Source: Bilifractor sp002394235
GTDB lineage: Bacteria > Bacillota > Clostridia > Lachnospirales > Lachnospiraceae
Assembly: GCF_052118845.1 (NCBI RefSeq)
Contig: NZ_JBQKGJ010000007.1
Span: 79,496 to 143,495 of the forward strand
Direction: 5' to 3'
DNA: 64,000 nucleotides
Position numbers and translations under genes: made by a program. Every line of letters starts with the position of its first letter. The first letter of the stretch is position 1. The notes under the pieces were generated by a model. That model was not told the DNA's origin. It worked only from the letters and a program-made list of their open reading frames with translations, and searched no databases. Shown piece by piece: positions 53,039 to 61,545 of the stretch.

Positions 53039-54481
53039 TCACTTCTTCCGGTCATAGACAAATTTCATCTTGTCGAGAGGCATGATCAGGCTGACCCGGT
53101 CACCCATATTCCAGAGATCCTCATCGTACACGACAAAATCCTGCTCCAGATCAGTCTGGATGACATAGCTGTAGTGGTCGCCCTGATAAATGAGGTTGGA
53201 AATATTGCCCTGCACCAGACCGGCATCCTGTTCGTCTGTCATCTCGATATCCTCCGGCTGAATCTCCACCCGGATTCTTGTACGGTTCAGATCAATGACA
53301 TCCCCCTGCGCGTCGACCAGAGAACCGTCCTCCAGACGACGGCTTCCGGTGATGATCTTCGTGACGCTGGTCTCAATCTTCTGACCGTTGTATTCCAGAC
53401 GGAAATCTCTGTTGATATCCGCATAAAAGACATTCGTATGATCCTCGGCAATCATGACGTGGATTCCGTCAGGCTCGACAAAGAGGCCGACACGGCTTCC
53501 GACAGACGCATTCTTTGTAGACTGGATCTCATACTCATATTTACCGGCAGTCACCGTGATCTCATAATGAATTCCCTTGAATATAACATTGGTTACGGTT
53601 CCCTGTACAATGCCCTTTTCCGGAGCGGTGATCTCGATATCCTCCGGGCGCACGACTGCCGTGATATGCGTTCCCTCCGCCACATCATCGACACAGTCAA
53701 ATTCACCGCCGCCGAAGCGGACTCTGCGCTTTCCGGTCATGATGCCATTGAAGATATTGGACTCACCGATGAAGTCGGCGACAAAAGCATTGATCGGCTC
53801 GTTATAGATATCTTCCGGAGTCCCGATCTGCTGGACCTTCCCCTCATTCATGACCACAATCTTGTCCGACATAGTCAATGCCTCCTCCTGATCGTGGGTG
53901 ACATAGATGAAGGTGATACCGAGCTTGTCATGCATATCTTTCAGCTCGTACTGCATCTCCTGCCTCATCTTCAGATCCAGCGCCCCAAGCGGTTCATCCA
54001 GAAGCAGAATCTCCGGTTCATTCACCAGAGCGCGCGCGATGGCAATCCTCTGCTGCTGTCCGCCCGAAAGTGTCGATACATTCCGGCGCTCAAAGCCCTC
54101 CAGGTCCACGAGAGCGAGGACCTTTTTCACCTTCTTCTCGATGAGATCCTTCGGAGTCTTCTTCTGTTTCAGGCCATATGCGATGTTGTCGTGAATGTTC
54201 ATGTGCGGAAAAAGCGCGTATCGCTGAAAGACCGTGTTGATCGGCCGGCGGTACGGCGGCAGATCCGTGATGGATCTGCCGTTCAGCAGGATCTCACCGG
54301 AAGTCGGAAGATCAAAACCCGCAATCATCCGGAGCGTCGTGGTTTTTCCGCACCCGGAAGGACCCAGGAAGGTTACGAACTCCCCTCGCTTTACCTCCAG
54401 GTTAAAATCCGTCACTGCGCTGAAGCCGTCCTCGAAGGAGCGGGTGACATGTTTCAATTCGATAATATTCGTGCTCTCCAT
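53039..54481 (-). CDS. potA: Spermidine/putrescine ABC ATPase PotA with duplicated TOBE region
   Basis: This is a 480-residue import ATPase; PotA proteins are usually 350-380. The ATPase domain (~1-240) has GPSGCGKTTTLRMIAG, LSGGQQQRIAIARAL and LLLDEPLGALD. It is followed by two similar OB/TOBE-like regions. The first (~270-345) has VRPEDIEITAPEKGIVQGTV, and the second (~400-475) has VEIQPEDIEMTDEQDAGLVQ. The extra copy accounts for the added length. The ATG at 54481 has GAGAGG upstream; the TTG at 54499 would overlap that site. Confidence 0.93.
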   Translation of the reverse strand: MESTNIIELKHVTRSFEDGFSAVTDFNLEVKRGEFVTFLGPSGCGKTTTLRMIAGFDLPTSGEILLNGRSITDLPPYRRPINTVFQRYALFPHMNIHDNIAYGLKQKKTPKDLIEKKVKKVLALVDLEGFERRNVSTLSGGQQQRIAIARALVNEPEILLLDEPLGALDLKMRQEMQYELKDMHDKLGITFIYVTHDQEEALTMSDKIVVMNEGKVQQIGTPEDIYNEPINAFVADFIGESNIFNGIMTGKRRVRFGGGEFDCVDDVAEGTHITAVVRPEDIEITAPEKGIVQGTVTNVIFKGIHYEITVTAGKYEYEIQSTKNASVGSRVGLFVEPDGIHVMIAEDHTNVFYADINRDFRLEYNGQKIETSVTKIITGSRRLEDGSLVDAQGDVIDLNRTRIRVEIQPEDIEMTDEQDAGLVQGNISNLIYQGDHYSYVIQTDLEQDFVVYDEDLWNMGDRVSLIMPLDKMKFVYDRKK

Positions 54482-54520
54482 CGTACAAAAACCTCTCAAA
54501 ATGATATAGAAAAACCTGAT

Positions 54521-55078
54521 TCAGAACATCGGCGGCGTGCTGATCCAGATCAGCTTTGCAGGTCTGGCGGATTGATTCGCAATCCGGTGATCCTTCTCCG
54601 TCCTGTAGTAAAAGCTTTCGCCCGCTTTCACGTGATAGACCTTGTCTCCGAGATAGAGACTGATCCGTCCGCTGAGGACGTAGCCGAACTCCTCCCCGGT
54701 ATGAGGCTTGTCCTCATCCAGAGTTTCATGCGGCTGAATGACGACCAGAAGCGGCTCCATCTGAAACTTCAGGGCACCCGGGATCAGCCATGTCCGGCTG
54801 TTTCCTGCATCATCCGTCTTGACAAAGTAATCTCCGGCGGAGAAGACAACCTGCTCCTTCTCCCCTTCCTTAAAAAAATCCGCCGGCGTCGTGCCGAGGA
54901 TTTCAATCAGATTCATCAGCGTCTCCACGGAAGGCGACACCTGCCCGTTTTCCAGCTGCGAGATAAAGCCCTTTGTGAGCTCGGACCGGTCCGCCAGCTC
55001 CTGCTGCGTCAGATCATTCCGGTTTCGCAGGTCCCGGATCCGTCTGCCGATGTTGGCATTAATTTCATCTGTATTCAT
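54521..55078 (-). CDS. XRE-family regulator with C-terminal cupin domain
   Basis: This is a 185-residue helix-turn-helix regulator. Residues ~10-62 are the XRE HTH (IRDLRNRNDLTQQELADRSE, then LTKGFISQLENGQVSPS). Residues ~115-180 form a small-molecule-binding cupin (HTGEEFGYVLSGRISLYLGD, then FYYRTEKDHRIANQS). This architecture is typical of local polyamine or amino-acid regulators such as PuuR. It is first in the operon ahead of potA (39-base gap), so it most likely senses polyamines and regulates potABCD and itself. A strong promoter overlaps an imperfect dyad upstream. Confidence 0.92.
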   Translation of the reverse strand: MNTDEINANIGRRIRDLRNRNDLTQQELADRSELTKGFISQLENGQVSPSVETLMNLIEILGTTPADFFKEGEKEQVVFSAGDYFVKTDDAGNSRTWLIPGALKFQMEPLLVVIQPHETLDEDKPHTGEEFGYVLSGRISLYLGDKVYHVKAGESFYYRTEKDHRIANQSARPAKLIWISTPPMF

Positions 55079-55222
55079 TAAGATTAATCCTTTCGGTTGT
55101 CATAGGCGGAAGCCCAACGTCTTCAGGTCGTGAGCAGTTGATGTCACACGCTGCCTCAGATTGTGCCATACTCTGCAAGTAAACACAAAGTGTTCTGACG
55201 CTAAACCATTTATCCAGAGAAG

Positions 55223-55250
55223 ATTATACTAGCAATAAACAAAAAGTCAA
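55223..55250 (-). promoter_or_regulatory. Promoter of the regulator-potABCD operon
   Basis: On the minus strand TTGACT and a perfect TATAAT are separated by 16 bases, 145 bases upstream of the regulator ATG. The -35 overlaps an imperfect dyad AACTATTAATGATACAGTT at 55249-55267 that could be the regulator's operator. Confidence 0.8.
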
Positions 55251-55277
55251 CTATTAATGATACAGTTAACATTGCAA

Positions 55278-55372
55278 CGAGATAAAACACGCTGCGCGAG
55301 TTTTATCTCGCTATCGCGACGCTCCGCCGCACACGAATACTTCGCATTCGGCTGCGGCTCACTGTTCGCGTA
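55278..55372. repeat. Dispersed hairpin repeat, 95-bp copy
   Basis: CGAGATAAAAC...GTTTTATCTCG (11-bp perfect arms) is followed by CTATCGCGACG and a second dyad around CGAATACTTCGCATTCG. It is the reverse complement of 40467-40560 apart from two differences. Confidence 0.9.
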
Positions 55373-55376
55373 AAAA

Positions 55377-55431
55377 AACAGGTATGAGCACGCAGTGACG
55401 CATTAGCGGCACTTGAATGCTCATACCTGTT
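55377..55431. repeat. Inverted-repeat element, short form
   Basis: The same 13-bp arms as 49425-49549 (AACAGGTATGAGC and GCTCATACCTGTT) enclose only 29 bases. It abuts the dispersed hairpin repeat and lies about 80 bases past the secA2 stop, so it may act as its terminator, although no T-run follows. Confidence 0.8.
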
Positions 55432-55513
55432 AGCGGCACGGAAGCTGTGAGGCGTCGGGAGAACACAGCTGCAGCAATATTTTGCGGTTCTTCTCCGCGT
55501 AATGAATATTACA

Positions 55514-57835
55514 CTACGGAAATATAATATTCATCTCCCCGTTTGCGTCTGTTTCCGGATCACCCAGGAAGAAATTCCTCGTGATGTTCTTCTTCATGGC
55601 CTCCTTCATGTCCTCGAAGGAATGATAGGCTTCCCGGCTGTACTCAAAAACAGGGTTTCTCTGCGCCGTGCCGCGTGTCGTAATGGCGTACTGCAGCTGC
55701 TGCAGGTAATCCACCTCTTCCACCCATCCGTCGTCAAGCGCGCGGAGGATACATTGGCGCATGTAGTCCTGTGCCTGCTCCTGATGATCAAAAGTAGAGA
55801 TTTTCCGGTCATAGAGCTTTGCGGCATACTGCTGCATTCGCCGGAGAAGCTCGTTCGGATCTTTATGAGGTGTCAGAATCTCCGGGTCCAGCTCGTAAGA
55901 AAGATTGTCCAGAACATACCGGGTAAGTTCATGTTCCTGCAAGTCCGGATGTGATTTTACAAAGGACGTCAGCGCATCGTTGATGATGCCCCACATTGTC
56001 TCTCTGTCGATCTGTGCCCGGTCAAGCAGCCGGTTTCTCGCACCGTAGAGAATTTCGCGCTGGCGGCGCAGAATCTTATCGTACCGCACCGCCTGTTCAC
56101 GGGTAGAGATGCTCTGCTCCTCCCTCGTCTTCTGCGCACTGTTGATCAGATGTCTGAGCTTCCACGGAGAAACCGGACGGCTGCGATCCAGATATTCCTC
56201 GGCCTTTTCGGAATACATCGTCATGACAATGTCATCCTCCAGAGAAACAAAAAACTGGGAGGATCCGGGATCTCCCTGCCGCCCGGCACGTCCTCTCGCC
56301 TGCCGCTCCAGGCGGAGATTTTCCATTCGGCCGATACCGATGACAGCCAGCCCGCCGAGTACGTCTACTCCTTTCTCCAGTTTGATATCCGTGCCGCGGC
56401 CGGCCATACCGGTAGACACGGTCACGGCATTTCGCATGCCGGCAGCCGCGATGATCTCAGCCTCCCAGTAGGCATTGTCCGCGTTCAGGACGCTGTGCGG
56501 CACACTCTTGTCCACCAGCATATGTGAGAAAATCTGCGTATCCTGAATGGTGGCAGTCACAATAAGCACCGGCTGCCCCTTTCTGTGGCATTTCAATGTC
56601 TCCTCAAGTGCTGCCCGGAACTGTTCCTGCGCGGTTACAAAATAACGGTCCTTCCGGTCAACGCGGCGCAGTTTTTTGTGCGGCGGTACGACAACAACCC
56701 TCTTATGATAGACCGAGCGCAGCTCCTGCCGGGCGTTTGAAATCGTACCGCTCATTCCGCACATTTTGGGGAACATAAGAAACAGGTTCTGATATGTGAT
56801 GGAGGCGACAGAGCGCTGCTCCTGCGTCAGGGGCACATGCTCCTTCTGCTCCAGAGCCTGGTGCTCGCCGCCGCGCAGCTTCATTCCCGGGAGACTTCGA
56901 CCGGTGTCATTATCCAGAAGGACAATCTCATCCTGATCGGAAACCAGATAATCCTCCTGCCGCTTCAACAGCACATGCGCCCGGAGAGCCAGTGTGACAT
57001 GACGGTTGATCTCGAAGTTTCTGTGATTATAATAGTCGCTGATGCCGAAAAAACGCTCGGCATAGGCAACTCCGTGATCCGTCAGCCACACCGCCTTATC
57101 CTCGGTCAGATAGTCGCGGTCTTCCTTTAAGGTGGATACAAAAAAATCTGTCATCTCATAGAGATTTGACTGCACACGGGGAGAACCCGAGATCACCAGC
57201 GGCATCTGCGCACCGTCCAGCAGCACAGAATCCGCCTCATCAATAATGATAAAATAAAAATCGCGCAGAAAACGATCCTCTGCGCGCCTCACCAGATTGT
57301 TCAGCAGGTAATCAAAGGCCAGAGCTCCATGCGTCGTATAGAGAATATCCGCGCTGTAATTTTTCCTTTTCTGGTCATTGGTCAGTGTCTGGCCGGGCTG
57401 CCGTGTTACACCTGCCCGCTCCGTCAGACCCATGAACGAAAATACAGGACGCATCTGGGCCGCGTCACGATAAGCCAGATATTCATTTGCCGTTACCAGA
57501 ATGGTGCTTTTCCCCGTCAGGGCATGCAGATACAGGGGCATGGTCGCCGTCAGAGTCTTTCCCTCTCCGGTATTCATCTCCACGAGGCAGTCGTGATGCA
57601 TCGCGACAGCGCCATATATCTGATTGTCATACGGATATTTACCGAGGACACGGCGGTCCGCTTCACAGATCGCCGCATAGGCTTCCGGAAGAATCTGATC
57701 CAGAGTCCTGCCGCTTCTCAGCTGTGATTTCAAATCAGTTGTCACCGCCTGAAGCTGTTCATCACTCAGGCCGGCCATCCTCCGGGCGCAGGCTTTGACC
57801 TTCCCTGTGATGTTCATAAAATATCTATTCGTCAT
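55514..57835 (-). CDS. secA2: Accessory Sec translocase motor SecA2
   Basis: This 773-residue SecA paralogue is shorter than housekeeping SecA (~840 or more) and lacks the C-terminal zinc-binding tail. Walker A is VEMNTGEGKTLTAT (residues ~85-98), DEAD-like Walker B is IIIDEADSVLLDG (~195-207), and motif VI lies in GTDIKLEKGVDVLGG with QARGRAGRQGDPGSS. It powers export of the serine-rich protein through SecY2. The identification as the aSec form, rather than a lone clostridial SecA2, rests on the asp3-asp2-asp1-secY2 genes directly upstream on the same strand. A 108-base repeat-bearing gap separates it from asp3. Confidence 0.93.
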   Translation of the reverse strand: MTNRYFMNITGKVKACARRMAGLSDEQLQAVTTDLKSQLRSGRTLDQILPEAYAAICEADRRVLGKYPYDNQIYGAVAMHHDCLVEMNTGEGKTLTATMPLYLHALTGKSTILVTANEYLAYRDAAQMRPVFSFMGLTERAGVTRQPGQTLTNDQKRKNYSADILYTTHGALAFDYLLNNLVRRAEDRFLRDFYFIIIDEADSVLLDGAQMPLVISGSPRVQSNLYEMTDFFVSTLKEDRDYLTEDKAVWLTDHGVAYAERFFGISDYYNHRNFEINRHVTLALRAHVLLKRQEDYLVSDQDEIVLLDNDTGRSLPGMKLRGGEHQALEQKEHVPLTQEQRSVASITYQNLFLMFPKMCGMSGTISNARQELRSVYHKRVVVVPPHKKLRRVDRKDRYFVTAQEQFRAALEETLKCHRKGQPVLIVTATIQDTQIFSHMLVDKSVPHSVLNADNAYWEAEIIAAAGMRNAVTVSTGMAGRGTDIKLEKGVDVLGGLAVIGIGRMENLRLERQARGRAGRQGDPGSSQFFVSLEDDIVMTMYSEKAEEYLDRSRPVSPWKLRHLINSAQKTREEQSISTREQAVRYDKILRRQREILYGARNRLLDRAQIDRETMWGIINDALTSFVKSHPDLQEHELTRYVLDNLSYELDPEILTPHKDPNELLRRMQQYAAKLYDRKISTFDHQEQAQDYMRQCILRALDDGWVEEVDYLQQLQYAITTRGTAQRNPVFEYSREAYHSFEDMKEAMKKNITRNFFLGDPETDANGEMNIIFP

Positions 57836-57847
57836 AGTGATTACCGT

Positions 57848-57931
57848 TCTTTCCGACAGGCATAATTATTCTCATTCTTACCGAGAGACATAATGATGCC
57901 CGTTCTCACTGATAGACATAATTATTCTCAT
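57848..57931. repeat. Three 28-bp tandem repeats between asp3 and secA2
   Basis: Units at 57848-57875, 57876-57903 and 57904-57931 each contain an ACATAAT core and resemble TCTTTCCGACAGGCATAATT plus eight bases. A fourth partial unit (TCTTTCCGA) follows. They fill the only sizeable gap inside the accessory Sec gene row. Confidence 0.85.
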
Positions 57932-57943
57932 TCTTTCCGATCA

Positions 57944-58420
57944 TCATCGTTGGTCCGTTTTTTCCGAGATTGTAAAAGAGTGAAAATGAAACGCATGTCC
58001 GCCTGCGCAGATCAGCTGTGCCTTGTAACTGTACGTCTTCAGCGGACACCTGAAATCCATCTCCGGCTGATCGACGATCAGGTTTCCTGCTTCTTCTCCG
58101 TTTTTTCCGAAAAATACCAGCTGAAGGAAGATGCCCCCGGGAACCTCACAATCCAGATCCACGGTAATGTGATACCTTCCCTCCCCATCGATAATCGGGA
58201 GGGAAGGTTCGATTCGGCCCGCCTGAAAATTTACCATGGAGTACCAGGTCTTGATGGCTGTCCCGGGCGGAATCAGCGCATTTCGGAAAAATACGTCATC
58301 CAGGGACAGAAATTCAATTTCCGATCCGTACAGATATGCGTCACTGGTATATTCCCTCCAGTACACGGTCCATATTTTTCCTTTATTATTCTTAGTATCC
58401 TTATTTATCTTATCTTCCAT
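57944..58420 (-). CDS. asp3: Accessory Sec protein Asp3
   Basis: This 158-residue soluble protein sits where Asp3 belongs. The visible family pattern is IWTVYWREYTSDAYLYGSEI followed by FFRNALIPPGTAIKTWYSM, a beta-rich region (HITVDLDCEVPGGIFLQLVF), and FRCPLKTYSYKAQLICAG near the end. In streptococci Asp3 binds carbohydrate, bridges Asp1 and Asp2, and is required for adhesin export. GGGAG precedes the ATG at 58420, nine bases away and inside the end of asp2; the gap between stop and start is 3 bases. The N-terminal ~10 residues are charged. The call relies partly on synteny. Confidence 0.88.
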   Translation of the reverse strand: MEDKINKDTKNNKGKIWTVYWREYTSDAYLYGSEIEFLSLDDVFFRNALIPPGTAIKTWYSMVNFQAGRIEPSLPIIDGEGRYHITVDLDCEVPGGIFLQLVFFGKNGEEAGNLIVDQPEMDFRCPLKTYSYKAQLICAGGHAFHFHSFTISEKTDQR

Positions 58421-58423
58421 AAT

Positions 58424-59923
58424 TCAGGACTCCCGCTCTCTGCCGAAAGCATCCCGGAGAACCCTCCGGAACTGCCTCAAAAACCAGAAGACAATACCGG
58501 AGGTATCATCATTATGACGCCCGTGCAGTCCCTTTCCGATCACCTTCGCACCCCTGCCCTGCATATGCGAGAGCAGATCCTGATAGGCAGCGGCGTCGTA
58601 GTCATCTTCGATCATATATGCGATGTAGAACGAACGCCCGGTCCAGTCGGTACGGTTAAAGGTATCCCAGAAGTGCTGATTCATCTGATCAGAAGCGGTC
58701 TGATCCAGATGATGATACTGCTTCCACAGCACATCCAGGGAAGTGGGAAAGCCACCCGGCCGTTGAATGCGTTCGGCCTTCGCCATGCTTCCCAGATTGA
58801 CCAGAGGCTTTCCCACAATGATATAACCCGGGCGAATCATAGAGCCATAGTACAAGGCTCCGAATGTACCCATCGAGAGACCGGAGAAGATCACCTGTTC
58901 CGGGGAAAATCCCAGTTCCTGCATGGCCTGCTCAATAACCTTCTTCATGCATGTCTCGTATTCCTCATCTCCGAGATAAAAATCTCCGCCTTCCAGCCTG
59001 GCCTCACTGATCAGCAGAAAGGGTGTTCCCATCCGCCGCATCATATGATAACCCTCGAAGCCCTCCATGGTTTTGTACCCGGAAAAATATACACAGAGCG
59101 GAGGCTTGAAATCGCCCGGATCCAGATACGCAAAGATTTCCTCCCGGTTTCCGGTAACAATTCTCCTGCCGCCGGGCAGAAAACTACCGGCGCCGCGCCG
59201 TGAATAACGGTCATGCAGCGCAATGACATGAAGCGTACCTTTCCCCCGGGCGTTCAGAGATACAAACACCGGACCGTCCTTCTTCTTATTATCAATGGTC
59301 ACCGGCTGCCGCAGTGCTGCCTCATCGAATTTCCAGATTTTCTGAATGGAAGCAACACTGCCCGCAGCAAACTGGACGATCTGCAGCTCGATCCCGACAT
59401 CACCCTCCGTCTGATATTCAAGCCAGAAATCAATGGCCTGCCCTTCTTCTACGGGAATATTGCCCCGCCAATAGAGCGCCTGCTTCATGTGATCGCCGAA
59501 ATCGCCCTCCATGACGGTTTCCGTGAATCCGTTCCAGTGTACCCTGCCCTGAAAACCGGGCGCAATTGCCATCGTATGCGGGTCATATTTCTCACCATAA
59601 GGCCGACCGAAATAATTCGGAAGCTGTTTTTCCAGAAACGACGGCAATTCATCTCGCGCGATTCTGCTTCCGCACCGGCTGCGCATCAGATATTTCATCC
59701 GGTCAGTCAGAGAGATATCATCCAGAACAAACAAACTGTATGCGCGCACAATTCTGGACAGAATATCCACTTCCGGATCTGCGAGAACACGATCAATGAC
59801 CGCAACATCATATTCCGTGTCAGAAAGCTTCAGTTCGGGCTCATAATTCCAATCCGTATCCGGAGGCAGTGTAAAACGGCCGGAATAATTGATCCCTCCA
59901 AGCTGCAATGCTCTAATGTTCAA
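58424..59923 (-). CDS. asp2: Accessory Sec protein Asp2 (predicted O-acetyltransferase)
   Basis: This 499-residue protein begins MNIRALQLGGINYSGRFTLP. A C-terminal alpha/beta-hydrolase-like domain has the nucleophile elbow VIFSGLSMGTFGALYYG (Ser near residue 348). A late conserved His is in GLHGRHNDD (near 467), with Asp/Glu residues between. In Streptococcus gordonii the equivalent Ser-Glu-His site acetylates GlcNAc on the adhesin while Asp2 also assists export. Retention of these residues suggests activity here. The start overlaps the asp1 end by 11 bases, and the asp3 start follows after 3 bases. Confidence 0.93.
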   Translation of the reverse strand: MNIRALQLGGINYSGRFTLPPDTDWNYEPELKLSDTEYDVAVIDRVLADPEVDILSRIVRAYSLFVLDDISLTDRMKYLMRSRCGSRIARDELPSFLEKQLPNYFGRPYGEKYDPHTMAIAPGFQGRVHWNGFTETVMEGDFGDHMKQALYWRGNIPVEEGQAIDFWLEYQTEGDVGIELQIVQFAAGSVASIQKIWKFDEAALRQPVTIDNKKKDGPVFVSLNARGKGTLHVIALHDRYSRRGAGSFLPGGRRIVTGNREEIFAYLDPGDFKPPLCVYFSGYKTMEGFEGYHMMRRMGTPFLLISEARLEGGDFYLGDEEYETCMKKVIEQAMQELGFSPEQVIFSGLSMGTFGALYYGSMIRPGYIIVGKPLVNLGSMAKAERIQRPGGFPTSLDVLWKQYHHLDQTASDQMNQHFWDTFNRTDWTGRSFYIAYMIEDDYDAAAYQDLLSHMQGRGAKVIGKGLHGRHNDDTSGIVFWFLRQFRRVLRDAFGRERES

Positions 59924-61520
59924 CGTTCTCTAAAATCTCCTTCCAGGATTGAACAAGCTGTTCCGTCGAAAAACGGCTGCCCAGCTCGTACGAGGCAATC
60001 TGCGCCTGATTGACATGCGCGATGCTGCTCAGATAATAATCCAAAGCATCCGGCAGATCCGAAAGATTTCGGACAAGGATGCCGTTTTTGCCATCCGCGA
60101 AATAATCGGTTTCCTGACCGGCAATCTGTGGGATTCCCATGCTCATCGCTGAAATCTGAAGGAACTGGTCCGGAACCGGCTGCAGATCTACTACGATTCG
60201 CTGTTCCCGCAATTTCTGACTGACTGTCATCTCATCCACACACTGGGCCACCGAAAAAACACAGGCAGCCTGTTCCTGAAAGTCAATTCTGCTCTCACTG
60301 ACCTTATCATCCTCTCTGGCCAGTTCCGGATTCATGCGGGCGGCACGAAGCGCCTTCCGTGCCTTATGCATCAGGCGGCTCTTTCTGTCGTATGCGGAAG
60401 AACGTGTGAACATGCAGACACGGGCACGATGATTCCGGGTCAGAATGTAGTTCGCAAGCAGAACGACAAGTGTGTTGAAATCTTCATCATTGATCTGATC
60501 CACAGCCAGCAGAATATTCTGCACGGGCAGATGAAGGCTGTTGCCGGATTCCTCACGCGAATCATAGGGTGTGATCACGCGGACCGGTTTCTGAAGCCCT
60601 GTTTGCTCCTGAATCCTCCGGGCCGTCACATTCTTATCCGCCACAATCGCATCGGCATCCTTCATCAGCTGCCGGTCCGTCTCCCCGATGCCGTTTTCAT
60701 CCAGTCGGCGCGCAAAAAAGGAAAGAACGGTCTTTCGGTTTTTCATGACCTGCGCCAGAACAGGCGAATGAAGCCGATGTACCGCGATCACGAAAATATC
60801 CGCGTTCGATGTCAGTTTCAGGTTCTCCTGCAGAACCTCCGTGATCATCGCCTCTATATCGGGGTATTCCAGTCTCTGATAATTCACCTTCCTGGGAGAT
60901 TCGTGCTTTTGATCATTCAGGTTCACGAAATACCAGCTGCTGTCCGGGTTGATCAGAACATGGCCGTCATCCAGAAAACGGGCGAACTTCCATACACCGT
61001 CTTCATTAAAATACTGCTCCCGGTAAGCGATCCCGTCGCGGTAGACGATCTGACAGGACATGAACCCCCGGTCATCATAATAATTGGAACAGATCCGGTC
61101 ATCATTTTTGAACATGTCCACACGGAACATATTGCCGTCTTCCGCAAATTCGATCTGCGCGTATTTCTTCTGGTTTCGCCGGACAATCACCGCGAATGGC
61201 GAATAGATGAATTCCACATCACCCGGCCAGGAAAGATCATGGAAAGAGAAAAGGACGGTGCGGTCCGAAGCAATGCCCTGCATGGCATCAAAGCAGGACC
61301 AGTAAGGAGCATGATAGACACCCTGCCGGTGGAGAAAATGGCGGAAATTCGGCGAAAAGCCAAGCAGCATAATTTTAAAAGGAGCTGCTTTTTTCCGGAA
61401 AAACAGCTGAATCTGCTTGACCGTGTCATCGAACTCCGTCACGGTACGGGAACGATACCAGACCTGCTCATTCTCCTTCCAGTCACCATTTTGATACCAG
61501 GCAGGAATAAAATACTGCAT
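59913..61520 (-). CDS. asp1: Accessory Sec protein Asp1
   Basis: This 535-residue protein begins MQYFIPAWYQNGDWKENEQV, very close to the start of streptococcal Asp1, followed by EFDDTVKQIQLFFR and PNFRHFLHRQGVYHAPYWSC. Asp1 has a glycosyltransferase-B-like fold without transferase activity, and with Asp2/Asp3 it chaperones the glycosylated substrate to SecA2. Late motifs here include EQAACVFSVAQCVDEMTVS and GIPQIAGQETDYFADGKNG, the latter like a GT-B sugar-nucleotide region. It starts 25 bases after the secY2 stop. Confidence 0.94.
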   Translation of the reverse strand: MQYFIPAWYQNGDWKENEQVWYRSRTVTEFDDTVKQIQLFFRKKAAPFKIMLLGFSPNFRHFLHRQGVYHAPYWSCFDAMQGIASDRTVLFSFHDLSWPGDVEFIYSPFAVIVRRNQKKYAQIEFAEDGNMFRVDMFKNDDRICSNYYDDRGFMSCQIVYRDGIAYREQYFNEDGVWKFARFLDDGHVLINPDSSWYFVNLNDQKHESPRKVNYQRLEYPDIEAMITEVLQENLKLTSNADIFVIAVHRLHSPVLAQVMKNRKTVLSFFARRLDENGIGETDRQLMKDADAIVADKNVTARRIQEQTGLQKPVRVITPYDSREESGNSLHLPVQNILLAVDQINDEDFNTLVVLLANYILTRNHRARVCMFTRSSAYDRKSRLMHKARKALRAARMNPELAREDDKVSESRIDFQEQAACVFSVAQCVDEMTVSQKLREQRIVVDLQPVPDQFLQISAMSMGIPQIAGQETDYFADGKNGILVRNLSDLPDALDYYLSSIAHVNQAQIASYELGSRFSTEQLVQSWKEILENVEH

Positions 61521-61545
61521 AAATGATTCCTTTCACAAACTGTGC

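Larger units (their letters stand above)
55079..55513. other. Intergenic region between the pot regulator and secA2
   Basis: No gene is supported. It contains the pot-operon promoter (55223-55250), an overlapping dyad, a ~95-bp dispersed hairpin repeat (55278-55372) and the short form of the 13-bp-arm element (55377-55431). A small dyad, GAATATTA...TAATATTC, covers the secA2 stop. Confidence 0.7.

Noticed and set aside
52910..55081. 723-codon plus-strand frame across potA and the regulator
   Set aside because: It crosses two well-supported minus-strand genes and their gap, and has no domain match.
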